Part shown: positions 1 through 4,986 of the stretch, piece after piece
How the letters are laid out: every line of letters begins with the position of its first letter
How positions within the stretch are numbered: the stretch's first letter is position 1
Assembly (NCBI GenBank): GCA_011522945.1
Contig: WTHY01000114.1
Coordinates: 5,060-11,477 of the forward strand
Length of the DNA: 6,418 nucleotides
Reading direction: 5' to 3'
Source: Alphaproteobacteria bacterium
GTDB taxonomy: Bacteria > Pseudomonadota > Alphaproteobacteria > Puniceispirillales > Puniceispirillaceae
Translations under genes and position numbers: made by a program
Notes under the pieces: generated by a model
Told to the model about the DNA's origin: nothing
Database searches by the model: none
The model's input: only the letters and a program-made list of their open reading frames with translations

Positions 1-306
1 ATCCATCTCTTTGCGCAGAGCTAACAAACCGCGCTCAGGCTTTAATTCAAATGGCAAATCATCATATTGCGGACCACCGACAGCGCCAAACAACACAGCA
101 TCACTTGCTACAGAATCGGCTAATGTTTCGTCTGTTAACGGCACACCTTGCGCATCATAAGCGGCGCCACCAACAAGGCCTTCTGATACATCAAATTTTA
201 ATTCTCTGTGCTTGGCAAGCCAGTCCATGATTTCCATGTTAGATGCCATTACTTCTGCACCGATACCGTCACCGGCTAGTACCATTAATTTTCTGTTCGA
301 AGCCAT
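1..306 (-). CDS. leuB: 3-isopropylmalate dehydrogenase, N-terminal part (runs off the left edge)
   Basis: LeuB oxidises 3-isopropylmalate with NAD+ and decarboxylates the product to 4-methyl-2-oxopentanoate, the third step of leucine synthesis, in the cytoplasm. I translated 102 codons by hand from ATG at 306 to the window edge with no stop. Visible family features are GDGIGAEVM (residues 12-20), the GGAAYD segment (46-51), VLFGAVGGP (71-79) and PERGLLALRK (90-99); R98 corresponds to the first substrate-binding arginine of the family. LeuB is usually about 350-370 residues, so roughly 260 are outside the window. The start is supported by GAGG at 318-321, 11 nt upstream, a rather long spacing. 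It is last in the leuC-leuD-leuB order, 110 nt after leuD. The related enzymes isocitrate and tartrate dehydrogenase are unlikely, given this sequence and the leuCD neighbours. Confidence 0.95.
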   Translation of the reverse strand, partial: MASNRKLMVLAGDGIGAEVMASNMEIMDWLAKHRELKFDVSEGLVGGAAYDAQGVPLTDETLADSVASDAVLFGAVGGPQYDDLPFELKPERGLLALRKEMD

Positions 307-416
307 AATGCTTTGATCCTCATTATTCCATGTGCCTTACATCAAGCTGGCACGAATTTTGTCCTGCGCAAAACGATAGTGGTTTTTATCGCGGTCTCTA
401 CATCTCTAATAGCTGA
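307..416. other. leuD-leuB intergenic spacer
   Basis: This is a 110-nt gap with no open frame of note. On the minus strand a 5-bp stem (374-378 pairing with 387-391, 8-nt loop) is followed by four T residues (373-370). It resembles a terminator only weakly: the stem is short and AT-rich. I see no convincing promoter, so leuB is probably read through from leuCD, but the gap is wider than any other within the two operons. Confidence 0.5.
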
Positions 417-1022
417 CTATAGCCAAGGATGGCTATTCTTCCGCGCGCCCTCATAAGTATCAATCGCAGAGGCCTTTTCGAGGGTCAAACCAATATCATC
501 AAGACCATCAAGCAGACACTGTCTGCGGAATGGATCAATATCAAAACTGATCACAACACCATTGGGGCGTGAAATTGTTTGTGTAACCAGATCAATGCTG
601 AGCTGCGGGTTTTCAGTGTCTGCGGCGTCAGCCATCAGAGCTTCCCGATCAGCGGCTGATACCTGAATTGGTAAAATCCCGTTCTTAAAGCAGTTATTAT
701 AGAAGATATCTGCAAAACTTGTTGAGATGACACAGCGAATGCCAAAGTCTAAAAGCGCCCATGGCGCATGTTCACGGCTTGAGCCGCAACCAAAATTATC
801 GCCGGCAACTAAAATGTTGGCATCACGATATGGCGCCGTATTAAGAACAAAATCAGGCAGTTCTTTGCCATCCAGATCATAACGCATTTCATGGAACAGG
901 CTCACACCCAGCCCAGAGCGTTTAATTGTTTTCAAAAATTGCTTTGGGATAATCATATCCGTATCGATATTGATGATATCCATTGGCGCTGCAACGCCTG
1001 TCAGCTTGTCAAATTTTTGCAT
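417..1022 (-). CDS. leuD: 3-isopropylmalate dehydratase small subunit
   Basis: LeuD is the small subunit of isopropylmalate isomerase. With LeuC it converts 2-isopropylmalate to 3-isopropylmalate through dehydration and rehydration in leucine synthesis. The product is 201 residues, the normal length for bacterial LeuD. It has the aconitase swivel-domain signature GDNFGCGSSREHAPWAL at residues 74-90, the N-terminal INIDTDMIIPKQFLK segment (17-31) and the conserved NNCFKNGILPI stretch (109-119). Its ATG at 1022 has a strong Shine-Dalgarno, GGGAGG at 1028-1033, with 5 nt spacing. That site starts directly after the leuC stop and leaves only 11 nt between the genes, so leuC and leuD are almost certainly co-transcribed, as expected for subunits made in equal amounts. 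No frameshift or missing segment is visible. Confidence 0.97.
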   Translation of the reverse strand: MQKFDKLTGVAAPMDIINIDTDMIIPKQFLKTIKRSGLGVSLFHEMRYDLDGKELPDFVLNTAPYRDANILVAGDNFGCGSSREHAPWALLDFGIRCVISTSFADIFYNNCFKNGILPIQVSAADREALMADAADTENPQLSIDLVTQTISRPNGVVISFDIDPFRRQCLLDGLDDIGLTLEKASAIDTYEGARKNSHPWL

Positions 1023-1033
1023 GACTGCCTCCC

Positions 1034-2458
1034 TTAATTTGCGCCAGATGCGTCTGAAAAATCTCTGATGTCAGATAGACGGCCTGTGATAGCAGCCGCA
1101 ACTGCCATTTCCGGGCTCACGAGATGTGTGCGTCCACCACGACCCTGACGACCTTCAAAGTTCCGGTTTGATGTAGAGGCACAACGCTCACCCTCAGATA
1201 GACGGTCAGCATTCATGGCAAGGCACATAGAACAACCAGGCTCTCTCCAGTCAAAGCCAGCTTCAGTGAAAATCACATCCAGACCTTCTGCTTCAGCCTG
1301 TTGCTTAACAAGGCCAGACCCAGGCACGACCATCGCTCTTAGACCATCTTTTACCTGATTGCCTTTCGCGACAGCTGCAGCTGCACGCAAATCTTCGATA
1401 CGGGAATTTGTGCAAGAGCCGATAAAGACCGTATCAACAGTGATATCTGTTAGTTTCTGACCTGCAGAAAGACCCATATAGGAGATAGCCCGCTCTATTT
1501 TTGCGCGCATGGCTGGGTCTGATACCTTTTCTGGATCAGGCACAGAGGCTGTGATCGGCAGGGCATCTTCAGGGCTTGTACCCCAGGTCACAGTCGGCAC
1601 AATATCTGATGCCTGCATGACAATTTCTGTCTCATATTGTGCACCAGCATCAGATGGCAGAGACATCCACCACGCAACAGCTGCATCCCAGTTTGCCCCT
1701 GTTGGCGACATGGGACGATCTTGCAAATAGGCCACTGTCTTTTCGTCTGGCGCAATCATGCCAGCACGCGCACCAGCTTCAATGGCCATATTACAGACCG
1801 TCATACGGCCTTCCATTGATAGATCCTGTATGGCCTTACCTGCGAACTCGATGACATGGCCTGTGCCACCTGCAGTTCCAATTTTACCGATAATCGCCAG
1901 AACAATATCTTTTGCTGTTACATGCGGGCCAACCTCGCCTTCGACAGTGATTCGCATATTCTTGGCAGGCTTTTGAATCAGCGTCTGAGTTGCCAGAACA
2001 TGTTCAACCTCAGATGTACCAATACCAAATGCCAGAGCGCCGAAAGCGCCATGTGTAGCTGTATGAGAATCACCACATACGATTGTCATACCAGGCTGGG
2101 TAAACCCCTGCTCTGGACCAATCACATGCACAATACCTTGACGGATATCAGACATGGCAAAATAGGGAACACCAAATTCTGCTGCATTTGATTCTAAGGT
2201 TTCAACCTGAATACGGCTTTCTGCGTCAGCAATACCCTTAGCACGGTCGCTTGTTGGTACATTATGGTCAGCTACAGCCAGCGTGCGTTCAGGCGCTCGA
2301 ACTGCACGCCCTGCATTCCGAAGGCCTTCAAAGGCTTGCGGGCTTGTGACTTCATGCACCAGATGGCGGTCAATATAAATGAGACAGGTGCCATCATCAT
2401 CCTGATTGACGAGATGCGCATCCCAAATCTTATCAAATAATGTCTTAGGTGCTGACAT
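1034..2458 (-). CDS. leuC: 3-isopropylmalate dehydratase large subunit
   Basis: LeuC is the catalytic, [4Fe-4S]-binding large subunit of isopropylmalate isomerase and works with LeuD. From the chosen start it has 474 residues, close to the family norm of about 466-470. The three expected cluster ligands are present: C349 in FIGSCTNSR and C409 and C412 in REPGCSMCLAMN. Other conserved parts are DRHLVHEVTSPQAFEGL (30-46), VADHNVPT (62-69), GDSHTATHGAFGALAFGIG (129-147) and the end motif NFEGRQGRGGRTHLVSP (433-449). The open frame could extend to 2485, but AAGGAGGT (2464-2471) lies 5 nt before the ATG at 2458 and the protein from there begins MSAPKTLFDKIWDAH as family members do. It is the first gene of the leu block, preceded by 234 nt of spacer after rplS that includes a terminator. 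Confidence 0.97.
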   Translation of the reverse strand: MSAPKTLFDKIWDAHLVNQDDDGTCLIYIDRHLVHEVTSPQAFEGLRNAGRAVRAPERTLAVADHNVPTSDRAKGIADAESRIQVETLESNAAEFGVPYFAMSDIRQGIVHVIGPEQGFTQPGMTIVCGDSHTATHGAFGALAFGIGTSEVEHVLATQTLIQKPAKNMRITVEGEVGPHVTAKDIVLAIIGKIGTAGGTGHVIEFAGKAIQDLSMEGRMTVCNMAIEAGARAGMIAPDEKTVAYLQDRPMSPTGANWDAAVAWWMSLPSDAGAQYETEIVMQASDIVPTVTWGTSPEDALPITASVPDPEKVSDPAMRAKIERAISYMGLSAGQKLTDITVDTVFIGSCTNSRIEDLRAAAAVAKGNQVKDGLRAMVVPGSGLVKQQAEAEGLDVIFTEAGFDWREPGCSMCLAMNADRLSEGERCASTSNRNFEGRQGRGGRTHLVSPEMAVAAAITGRLSDIRDFSDASGAN

Positions 2459-2463
2459 GTCAT

Positions 2464-2471
2464 ACCTCCTT
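2464..2471 (-). promoter_or_regulatory. leuC Shine-Dalgarno (decides the start)
   Basis: Read on the minus strand this is AAGGAGGT, a near-perfect anti-SD complement, 5 nt before the ATG at 2458. It favours that start over a longer in-frame start at 2485. An out-of-frame ATG at 2463 touches the SD and is too close to be used. Confidence 0.85.
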
Positions 2472-2481
2472 CGAATATGTC

Positions 2482-2504
2482 TCAAGCCTTCCTACAAAGC
2501 TTGA
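2482..2504 (-). promoter_or_regulatory. possible hairpin in the leuC leader
   Basis: As minus-strand RNA, positions 2504-2496 and 2490-2482 can pair as a 9-bp stem (one U-G wobble) around the 5-nt loop GUAGG. The hairpin ends 10 nt upstream of the leuC Shine-Dalgarno. No T-tract follows, so it is not an intrinsic terminator. It might influence leuC translation or mRNA stability, but no function is shown by the sequence alone. Confidence 0.3.
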
Positions 2505-2506
2505 TT

Positions 2507-2527
2507 TTTATAAGCGCTTTAGCGCTT
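2507..2527 (-). promoter_or_regulatory. 16-bp dyad with an adjoining -10-like box upstream of leuC (candidate operator/promoter)
   Basis: Positions 2512-2527 read AAGCGCTTTAGCGCTT on the plus strand, a perfect inverted repeat of 7 bp around TT. On the minus strand a TATAAA box (2512-2507) abuts it, matching the sigma-70 -10 consensus at 5 of 6 bases. No good -35 lies 16-18 nt upstream. If the box is used, transcription would start near 2500 and the dyad would sit in the promoter spacer, a typical operator position. The binding protein cannot be named from this sequence. Confidence 0.3.
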
Positions 2528-2640
2528 GTCTTTTCGCATGTGCCTGCAGTGTAACAAGTCTGCAAAAGGACCAATATTGTAAACCAACGATTAGCTTCGC
2601 CGCTAGAAAAAACGGCATCTGGCTCAGTTACTGGTAAGGC

Positions 2641-2671
2641 AAAAAAAAAGGCAGCCGCGAATGCTACTGCC
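2641..2671 (-). terminator. Rho-independent terminator of the ffh-rplS operon
   Basis: On the minus strand the 22-nt element from 2671 to 2650 begins GGCAG and ends CTGCC. It forms a 5-bp GC-rich stem base, one T-G wobble, one A-G mismatch, two more GC pairs and the loop ATTC. Nine T residues follow directly (2649-2641). It lies 21 nt past the rplS stop, the right place to end the operon before leuC. Read on the plus strand there is no T-tract after the hairpin, so it looks one-directional. Confidence 0.9.
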
Positions 2672-2692
2672 TCTCCAAATCATTTTGATACT

Positions 2693-3073
2693 TTAGGAAG
2701 CAGAATTATTCCGCTGCGTTGTCTTTTCAGCAATACGGGCAGCCTTACCAGTACGGCCACGCAGGTAGTAAAGCTTCGCGCGGCGCACACGGCCACGACG
2801 CATAACTTCAATACCTTGTACCTTTGGTGAGTAAAGCGGAAATACACGCTCAACGCCTTCGCCATAAGATAATTTACGTACGGTAAATGATGAGCCGATG
2901 CCATCATTTTTACGACCGATGCAAACACCTTCAAATGCCTGTACACGCTCTCTTGTGCCTTCGATAACCTTTACGCTCACGCGCAGTGTATCACCCGGGC
3001 CAAATTCTGGGATTGGGCGCTCAGCAACAGCTGCGTCGATTTGCTTTTGTCCGATACGATCCACGATGTTCAT
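2693..3073 (-). CDS. rplS: 50S ribosomal protein L19
   Basis: L19 is a 50S protein located near the 30S-50S interface. The product has 126 residues, slightly longer than E. coli L19 (115); the extra residues are a short N-terminal stretch and a polar tail (KTTQRNNSAS). The core is clearly conserved: FGPGDTLRVSVKVIEG (24-39), QAFEGVCIGRKNDGIGSSFTVRK (45-67), GEGVERVFPLYSP (71-83) and the basic family signature VRRAKLYYLRGRTGKAARI (96-114). The frame is open five codons further, to a TTG at 3088, but AAGGAG at 3080-3085 sits 6 nt before the ATG at 3073, giving MNIVDRIGQKQID. It follows trmD by 57 nt, the usual trmD-rplS arrangement, and is the last gene before the terminator. Confidence 0.97.
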   Translation of the reverse strand: MNIVDRIGQKQIDAAVAERPIPEFGPGDTLRVSVKVIEGTRERVQAFEGVCIGRKNDGIGSSFTVRKLSYGEGVERVFPLYSPKVQGIEVMRRGRVRRAKLYYLRGRTGKAARIAEKTTQRNNSAS

Positions 3074-3079
3074 ATCTAT

Positions 3080-3085
3080 CTCCTT
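3080..3085 (-). promoter_or_regulatory. rplS Shine-Dalgarno (decides the start)
   Basis: AAGGAG on the minus strand, 6 nt before ATG 3073. The alternative TTG start at 3088 lies upstream of this site and would not use it, so the shorter 126-residue protein is preferred. Confidence 0.8.
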
Positions 3086-3099
3086 CAATTCTGGACCCT

Positions 3100-3128
3100 T
3101 TAATGCAGATAGGACCCTAATTTGTCAA
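3100..3128 (-). promoter_or_regulatory. candidate internal promoter for rplS in the trmD-rplS gap
   Basis: On the minus strand an exact TTGACA (3128-3123) begins 2 nt after the trmD stop. After a 17-nt spacer comes CATTAA (3105-3100), only 3 of 6 matches to the -10 consensus. Transcription would start around 3093, leaving a short leader before the rplS Shine-Dalgarno. The perfect -35 and ideal spacing are suggestive; the weak -10 keeps this tentative. Two direct copies of GGACCCT (plus strand, 3093-3099 and 3112-3118) flank the -10 region. Confidence 0.3.
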
Positions 3129-3130
3129 CT

Positions 3131-3853
3131 TTAATCAGTCGATTTCCCCTGCTTTTGCAGATATTTCTGCCATAAGTCAGGTCGTCTTTCTTTTGTGTCG
3201 GCTTCAGCCATCATCTGACGCCAGTCTGAAATCTGTGCATGATGCCCTGATAAAAGGACATCAGGTGCCAAATGCCCGTTCCAATCTCGCGGCTGTGTAT
3301 AGTGCGGATGCTCAAGCAATCCTGTCTCAAAGCTGTCATTTTCATGAGATTCAACTTTGCCCATCACACCATCCAGCAAACGAATAACAGCATCTAAGGT
3401 CGTTAGCGCTGCCATTTCACCACCAGCCAGAATATAATCTCCAATCGAGACTTCTACGAGCTTGTGCGAATCAATCACACGTTGGTCAAGCCCTTCATAT
3501 CTGCCACATACCATAACGGCTCCTGGGCCAGCAGCTAGATCGCGCACAAAAGCCTGATCTAGCAATCTACCCCGAGGCGAGAAATAAATCCGCGGCCTGA
3601 CATCAGGCTGGCCAGTAGCATCAGCAACAGAGTCCAAAGCAGCTGCCATAACATCAGGCTTGATAACCATCCCTGCGCCGCCACCAAGAGGTGTATCATC
3701 AACAGTGCGGTGCTTATCAGTGGCAAAATCTCTGATTTGCACCGTATCTAATGACCAGCGATTTTCCTTCAAGGCACGACCGGCAAGCGAATGTTCAAGT
3801 GGTCCTGGAAACATGCCTGGAAACAAGCTGAGAATGGTTGCATGCCAAGGCAT
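3131..3853 (-). CDS. trmD: tRNA (guanine-N1-)-methyltransferase TrmD
   Basis: TrmD transfers a methyl group from S-adenosylmethionine to G37 of tRNAs with G at position 36, preventing +1 frameshifting. It acts as a cytoplasmic homodimer with a SPOUT trefoil knot. From ATG 3853 it has 240 residues (E. coli 255). Visible motifs are RDFATDKHRTVDDTPLGGGAGM (given here as residues 41-62), YFSPRGRLLDQ (90-100), the knot and SAM-site segments VCGRYEGLD (115-123) and SIGDYILAGGE (136-146), the presumed catalytic aspartate D173 in ENDSF, and LLEHPHYTQP (179-188) with LLSGHHAQI (200-208). A longer frame to ATG 3916 would overlap rimM and add 21 residues before the family's usual N-terminus WHATILSLFPGMF; AGGGAG 8-9 nt before 3853 supports the inner start. 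It sits 40 nt after rimM. Confidence 0.97.
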   Translation of the reverse strand: MPWHATILSLFPGMFPGPLEHSLAGRALKENRWSLDTVQIRDFATDKHRTVDDTPLGGGAGMVIKPDVMAAALDSVADATGQPDVRPRIYFSPRGRLLDQAFVRDLAAGPGAVMVCGRYEGLDQRVIDSHKLVEVSIGDYILAGGEMAALTTLDAVIRLLDGVMGKVESHENDSFETGLLEHPHYTQPRDWNGHLAPDVLLSGHHAQISDWRQMMAEADTKERRPDLWQKYLQKQGKSTD

Positions 3854-3861
3854 TTCACTAT

Positions 3862-3868
3862 CTCCCTT
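3862..3868 (-). promoter_or_regulatory. trmD Shine-Dalgarno (decides the start)
   Basis: AAGGGAG on the minus strand, 8 nt before ATG 3853. It lies inside the extended reading frame, downstream of the alternative ATG at 3916, and so argues for the 240-residue protein. Confidence 0.75.
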
Positions 3869-3893
3869 CTGAGACCTATCCAACAGGACGGGA

Positions 3894-4436
3894 TCACACG
3901 CTTTTATCAGAGTCATCCTCTCCTAGAAGACCAGCAGGAACAAAGATCTCGACAGTTCCCGCAACTAGGTCAATCTCGCCCAAATATTGGCCACCAAATG
4001 GCGTGAAAAAGCTCTGCCCTTTTTGCGGCTTTACCTCTACCAACGCACCGGCACCAAAATCATGGAACCCGATGATTGATCCAAGCGGCAAGGCCTCTGC
4101 ATCAACCGCCCGAAGTCCGATCAGGTCAGCCTGATAGACTTCATCATCATCTGTATCTGGCAAATTTGCGCGTGATACAAATAACTCAGAGCCTTGTACA
4201 GCTTCTACATCATTCCGGCTCGTAATGGTCGGCGCTGTGCAGATGAGCAAGCCTTTCGCCTGACCGATAATCGTCAAGCTGAGTTCTGAGCCATCTGCCA
4301 GTTGCACAGGTCCATAATCGACCACAGATTTTGCATCTGATGTGAAGGACTTGACTTTAAAGTGACCACGGACACCATGTGGGCTGGTGATCACACCAAC
4401 GGTTATATGCGCATGGCCCACATCTGCCGAAACCAT
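3894..4436 (-). CDS. rimM: 16S rRNA processing / 30S maturation protein RimM
   Basis: RimM is an assembly factor that binds ribosomal protein S19 and helps mature the 30S head. The product has 180 residues, the usual size. It has the two expected domains: an N-terminal RimM beta-barrel (about 10-90) opening with ITVGVITSPHGVRGHFKVKS (11-30), and a C-terminal PRC-barrel (about 98-172) opening with EVYQADLIGLRAVD (99-112) and including PLGSIIGFHDFGAGALVEV (117-135). The segment FTPFGGQYLGEIDLVAG (144-160) aligns in position with the conserved PF...VD strand, though its middle differs from the common sequence. The tail is acidic (GEDDSD). A TTG two codons further upstream (4442) is also in frame, but GAGGG at 4445-4449 is 8 nt from ATG 4436 and only 2 nt from the TTG. 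It lies between rpsP and trmD, the classical order. Confidence 0.95.
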   Translation of the reverse strand: MVSADVGHAHITVGVITSPHGVRGHFKVKSFTSDAKSVVDYGPVQLADGSELSLTIIGQAKGLLICTAPTITSRNDVEAVQGSELFVSRANLPDTDDDEVYQADLIGLRAVDAEALPLGSIIGFHDFGAGALVEVKPQKGQSFFTPFGGQYLGEIDLVAGTVEIFVPAGLLGEDDSDKSV

Positions 4437-4444
4437 TATCAAAG

Positions 4445-4449
4445 CCCTC
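4445..4449 (-). promoter_or_regulatory. rimM Shine-Dalgarno (decides the start)
   Basis: GAGGG on the minus strand, 8 nt upstream of ATG 4436. The in-frame TTG at 4442 is too close to use this site, so the ATG is chosen. Confidence 0.7.
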
Positions 4450-4482
4450 TAAACATCAGCTCATATCAGATCTAAAAGCGGC

Positions 4483-4947
4483 TTATGCCTCTTCTGCGGG
4501 TGCCTCTTCTGCAGGAGCAGCTTCTGCTTCAGCAGGTGCCTCTTCAGCAGGTGCGGCTTCTGCTTCTGCTGCGGCTGCGGCTTCTGCTGCGGCTTCTTCA
4601 GCAGCAGCGGCTGCAGCAGCAGCTGCTTCTTCTTCGCGCTCAGCACGCTTTTTACCAACAGCAGATTTCTTTGGCTGCTCACGAATTTCGAATGCAGGGG
4701 CAAGATTCAGTGAAGCCAGAAGCTTGTGCACACGATCTGTTGGCTTCGCGCCCATACCCATCCAATGCGCTACACGCTCACCATTAATAACAAGGCGTGT
4801 TTCATCATCTTTTGGAAGCATTGGGTTGTAGTGACCTACACGCTCAACATACCGTCCATCACGTGGGCTCGCAGCTTCTGCTACAACGATACGATAGAAA
4901 GGACGCTTTTTTGAACCGCCACGAGATAATCTAATTTTTAAAGCCAT
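4483..4947 (-). CDS. rpsP: 30S ribosomal protein S16 with a long Ala/Glu tail
   Basis: S16 is a small-subunit protein that binds 16S rRNA and stabilises 30S assembly. The globular part is residues 1 to about 90: MALKIRLSRGGSKKRPFYRI (1-20), VVAEAASPRDGRYVERVGHY (21-40), NPMLPKDD (41-48) and the GAKPTDRVHKLL region (66-77). E. coli S16 has 82 residues; this one has 154. After a basic linker (QPKKSAVGKKRAERE, 91-105) comes about 48 residues made almost only of Ala, Glu and Pro. Extended S16 tails are known in alphaproteobacteria; this one is probably disordered or helical and exposed. The ATG at 4947 has AAGGGA at 4954-4959, 6 nt upstream. The gene follows ffh by 39 nt and precedes rimM by 46 nt. 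Confidence 0.96.
   Translation of the reverse strand: MALKIRLSRGGSKKRPFYRIVVAEAASPRDGRYVERVGHYNPMLPKDDETRLVINGERVAHWMGMGAKPTDRVHKLLASLNLAPAFEIREQPKKSAVGKKRAEREEEAAAAAAAAAEEAAAEAAAAAEAEAAPAEEAPAEAEAAPAEEAPAEEA
4487..4573 (-). repeat. imperfect tandem repeats encoding the S16 Ala/Glu/Pro tail
   Basis: On the plus strand a 15-bp unit, GCCTCTTCTGCGGGT (4487-4501), recurs with small changes at 4502-4516 and 4538-4552. A 36-bp higher-order copy is visible (4502-4537 against 4538-4573), giving a 12-residue period of the APAEEAPAEAEA type. All units are multiples of three, so length changes keep the rpsP frame. Alanine runs encoded by GCN codons continue to about 4628. Confidence 0.8.
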
Positions 4948-4986
4948 TTTATTTCCCTTTTCATAAATTTTAGCTTTGTGAAACCA

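Noticed and set aside
374..391. Possible terminator between leuD and leuB
   Set aside because: The stem is only 5 bp and AT-rich, with four T residues. It would be very weak, and leuB has no clear promoter of its own.
1856..2191. A 111-codon open frame on the plus strand
   Set aside because: It lies wholly opposite leuC, whose conserved protein explains the region. Its translation is Cys- and Met-rich with no recognisable family.
2272..2463. Out-of-frame ATG at 2463 overlapping the leuC start
   Set aside because: It begins immediately after the Shine-Dalgarno, too close for initiation, and its 63-codon frame lies within leuC with no recognisable product.
3854..3916. Longer TrmD start at ATG 3916
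   Set aside because: It overlaps rimM, adds residues not typical of the family and lacks the well-placed Shine-Dalgarno seen before ATG 3853.
4487..4628. Short repeats that might suggest a CRISPR array
   Set aside because: Repeats are contiguous, in frame and protein-coding, without unique spacers.
4485..4787. A Leu/Gln-rich plus-strand open frame of 100 codons
   Set aside because: It is the complement of the low-complexity Ala/Glu tail of rpsP. Alanine codons read backwards give leucine and glutamine runs.
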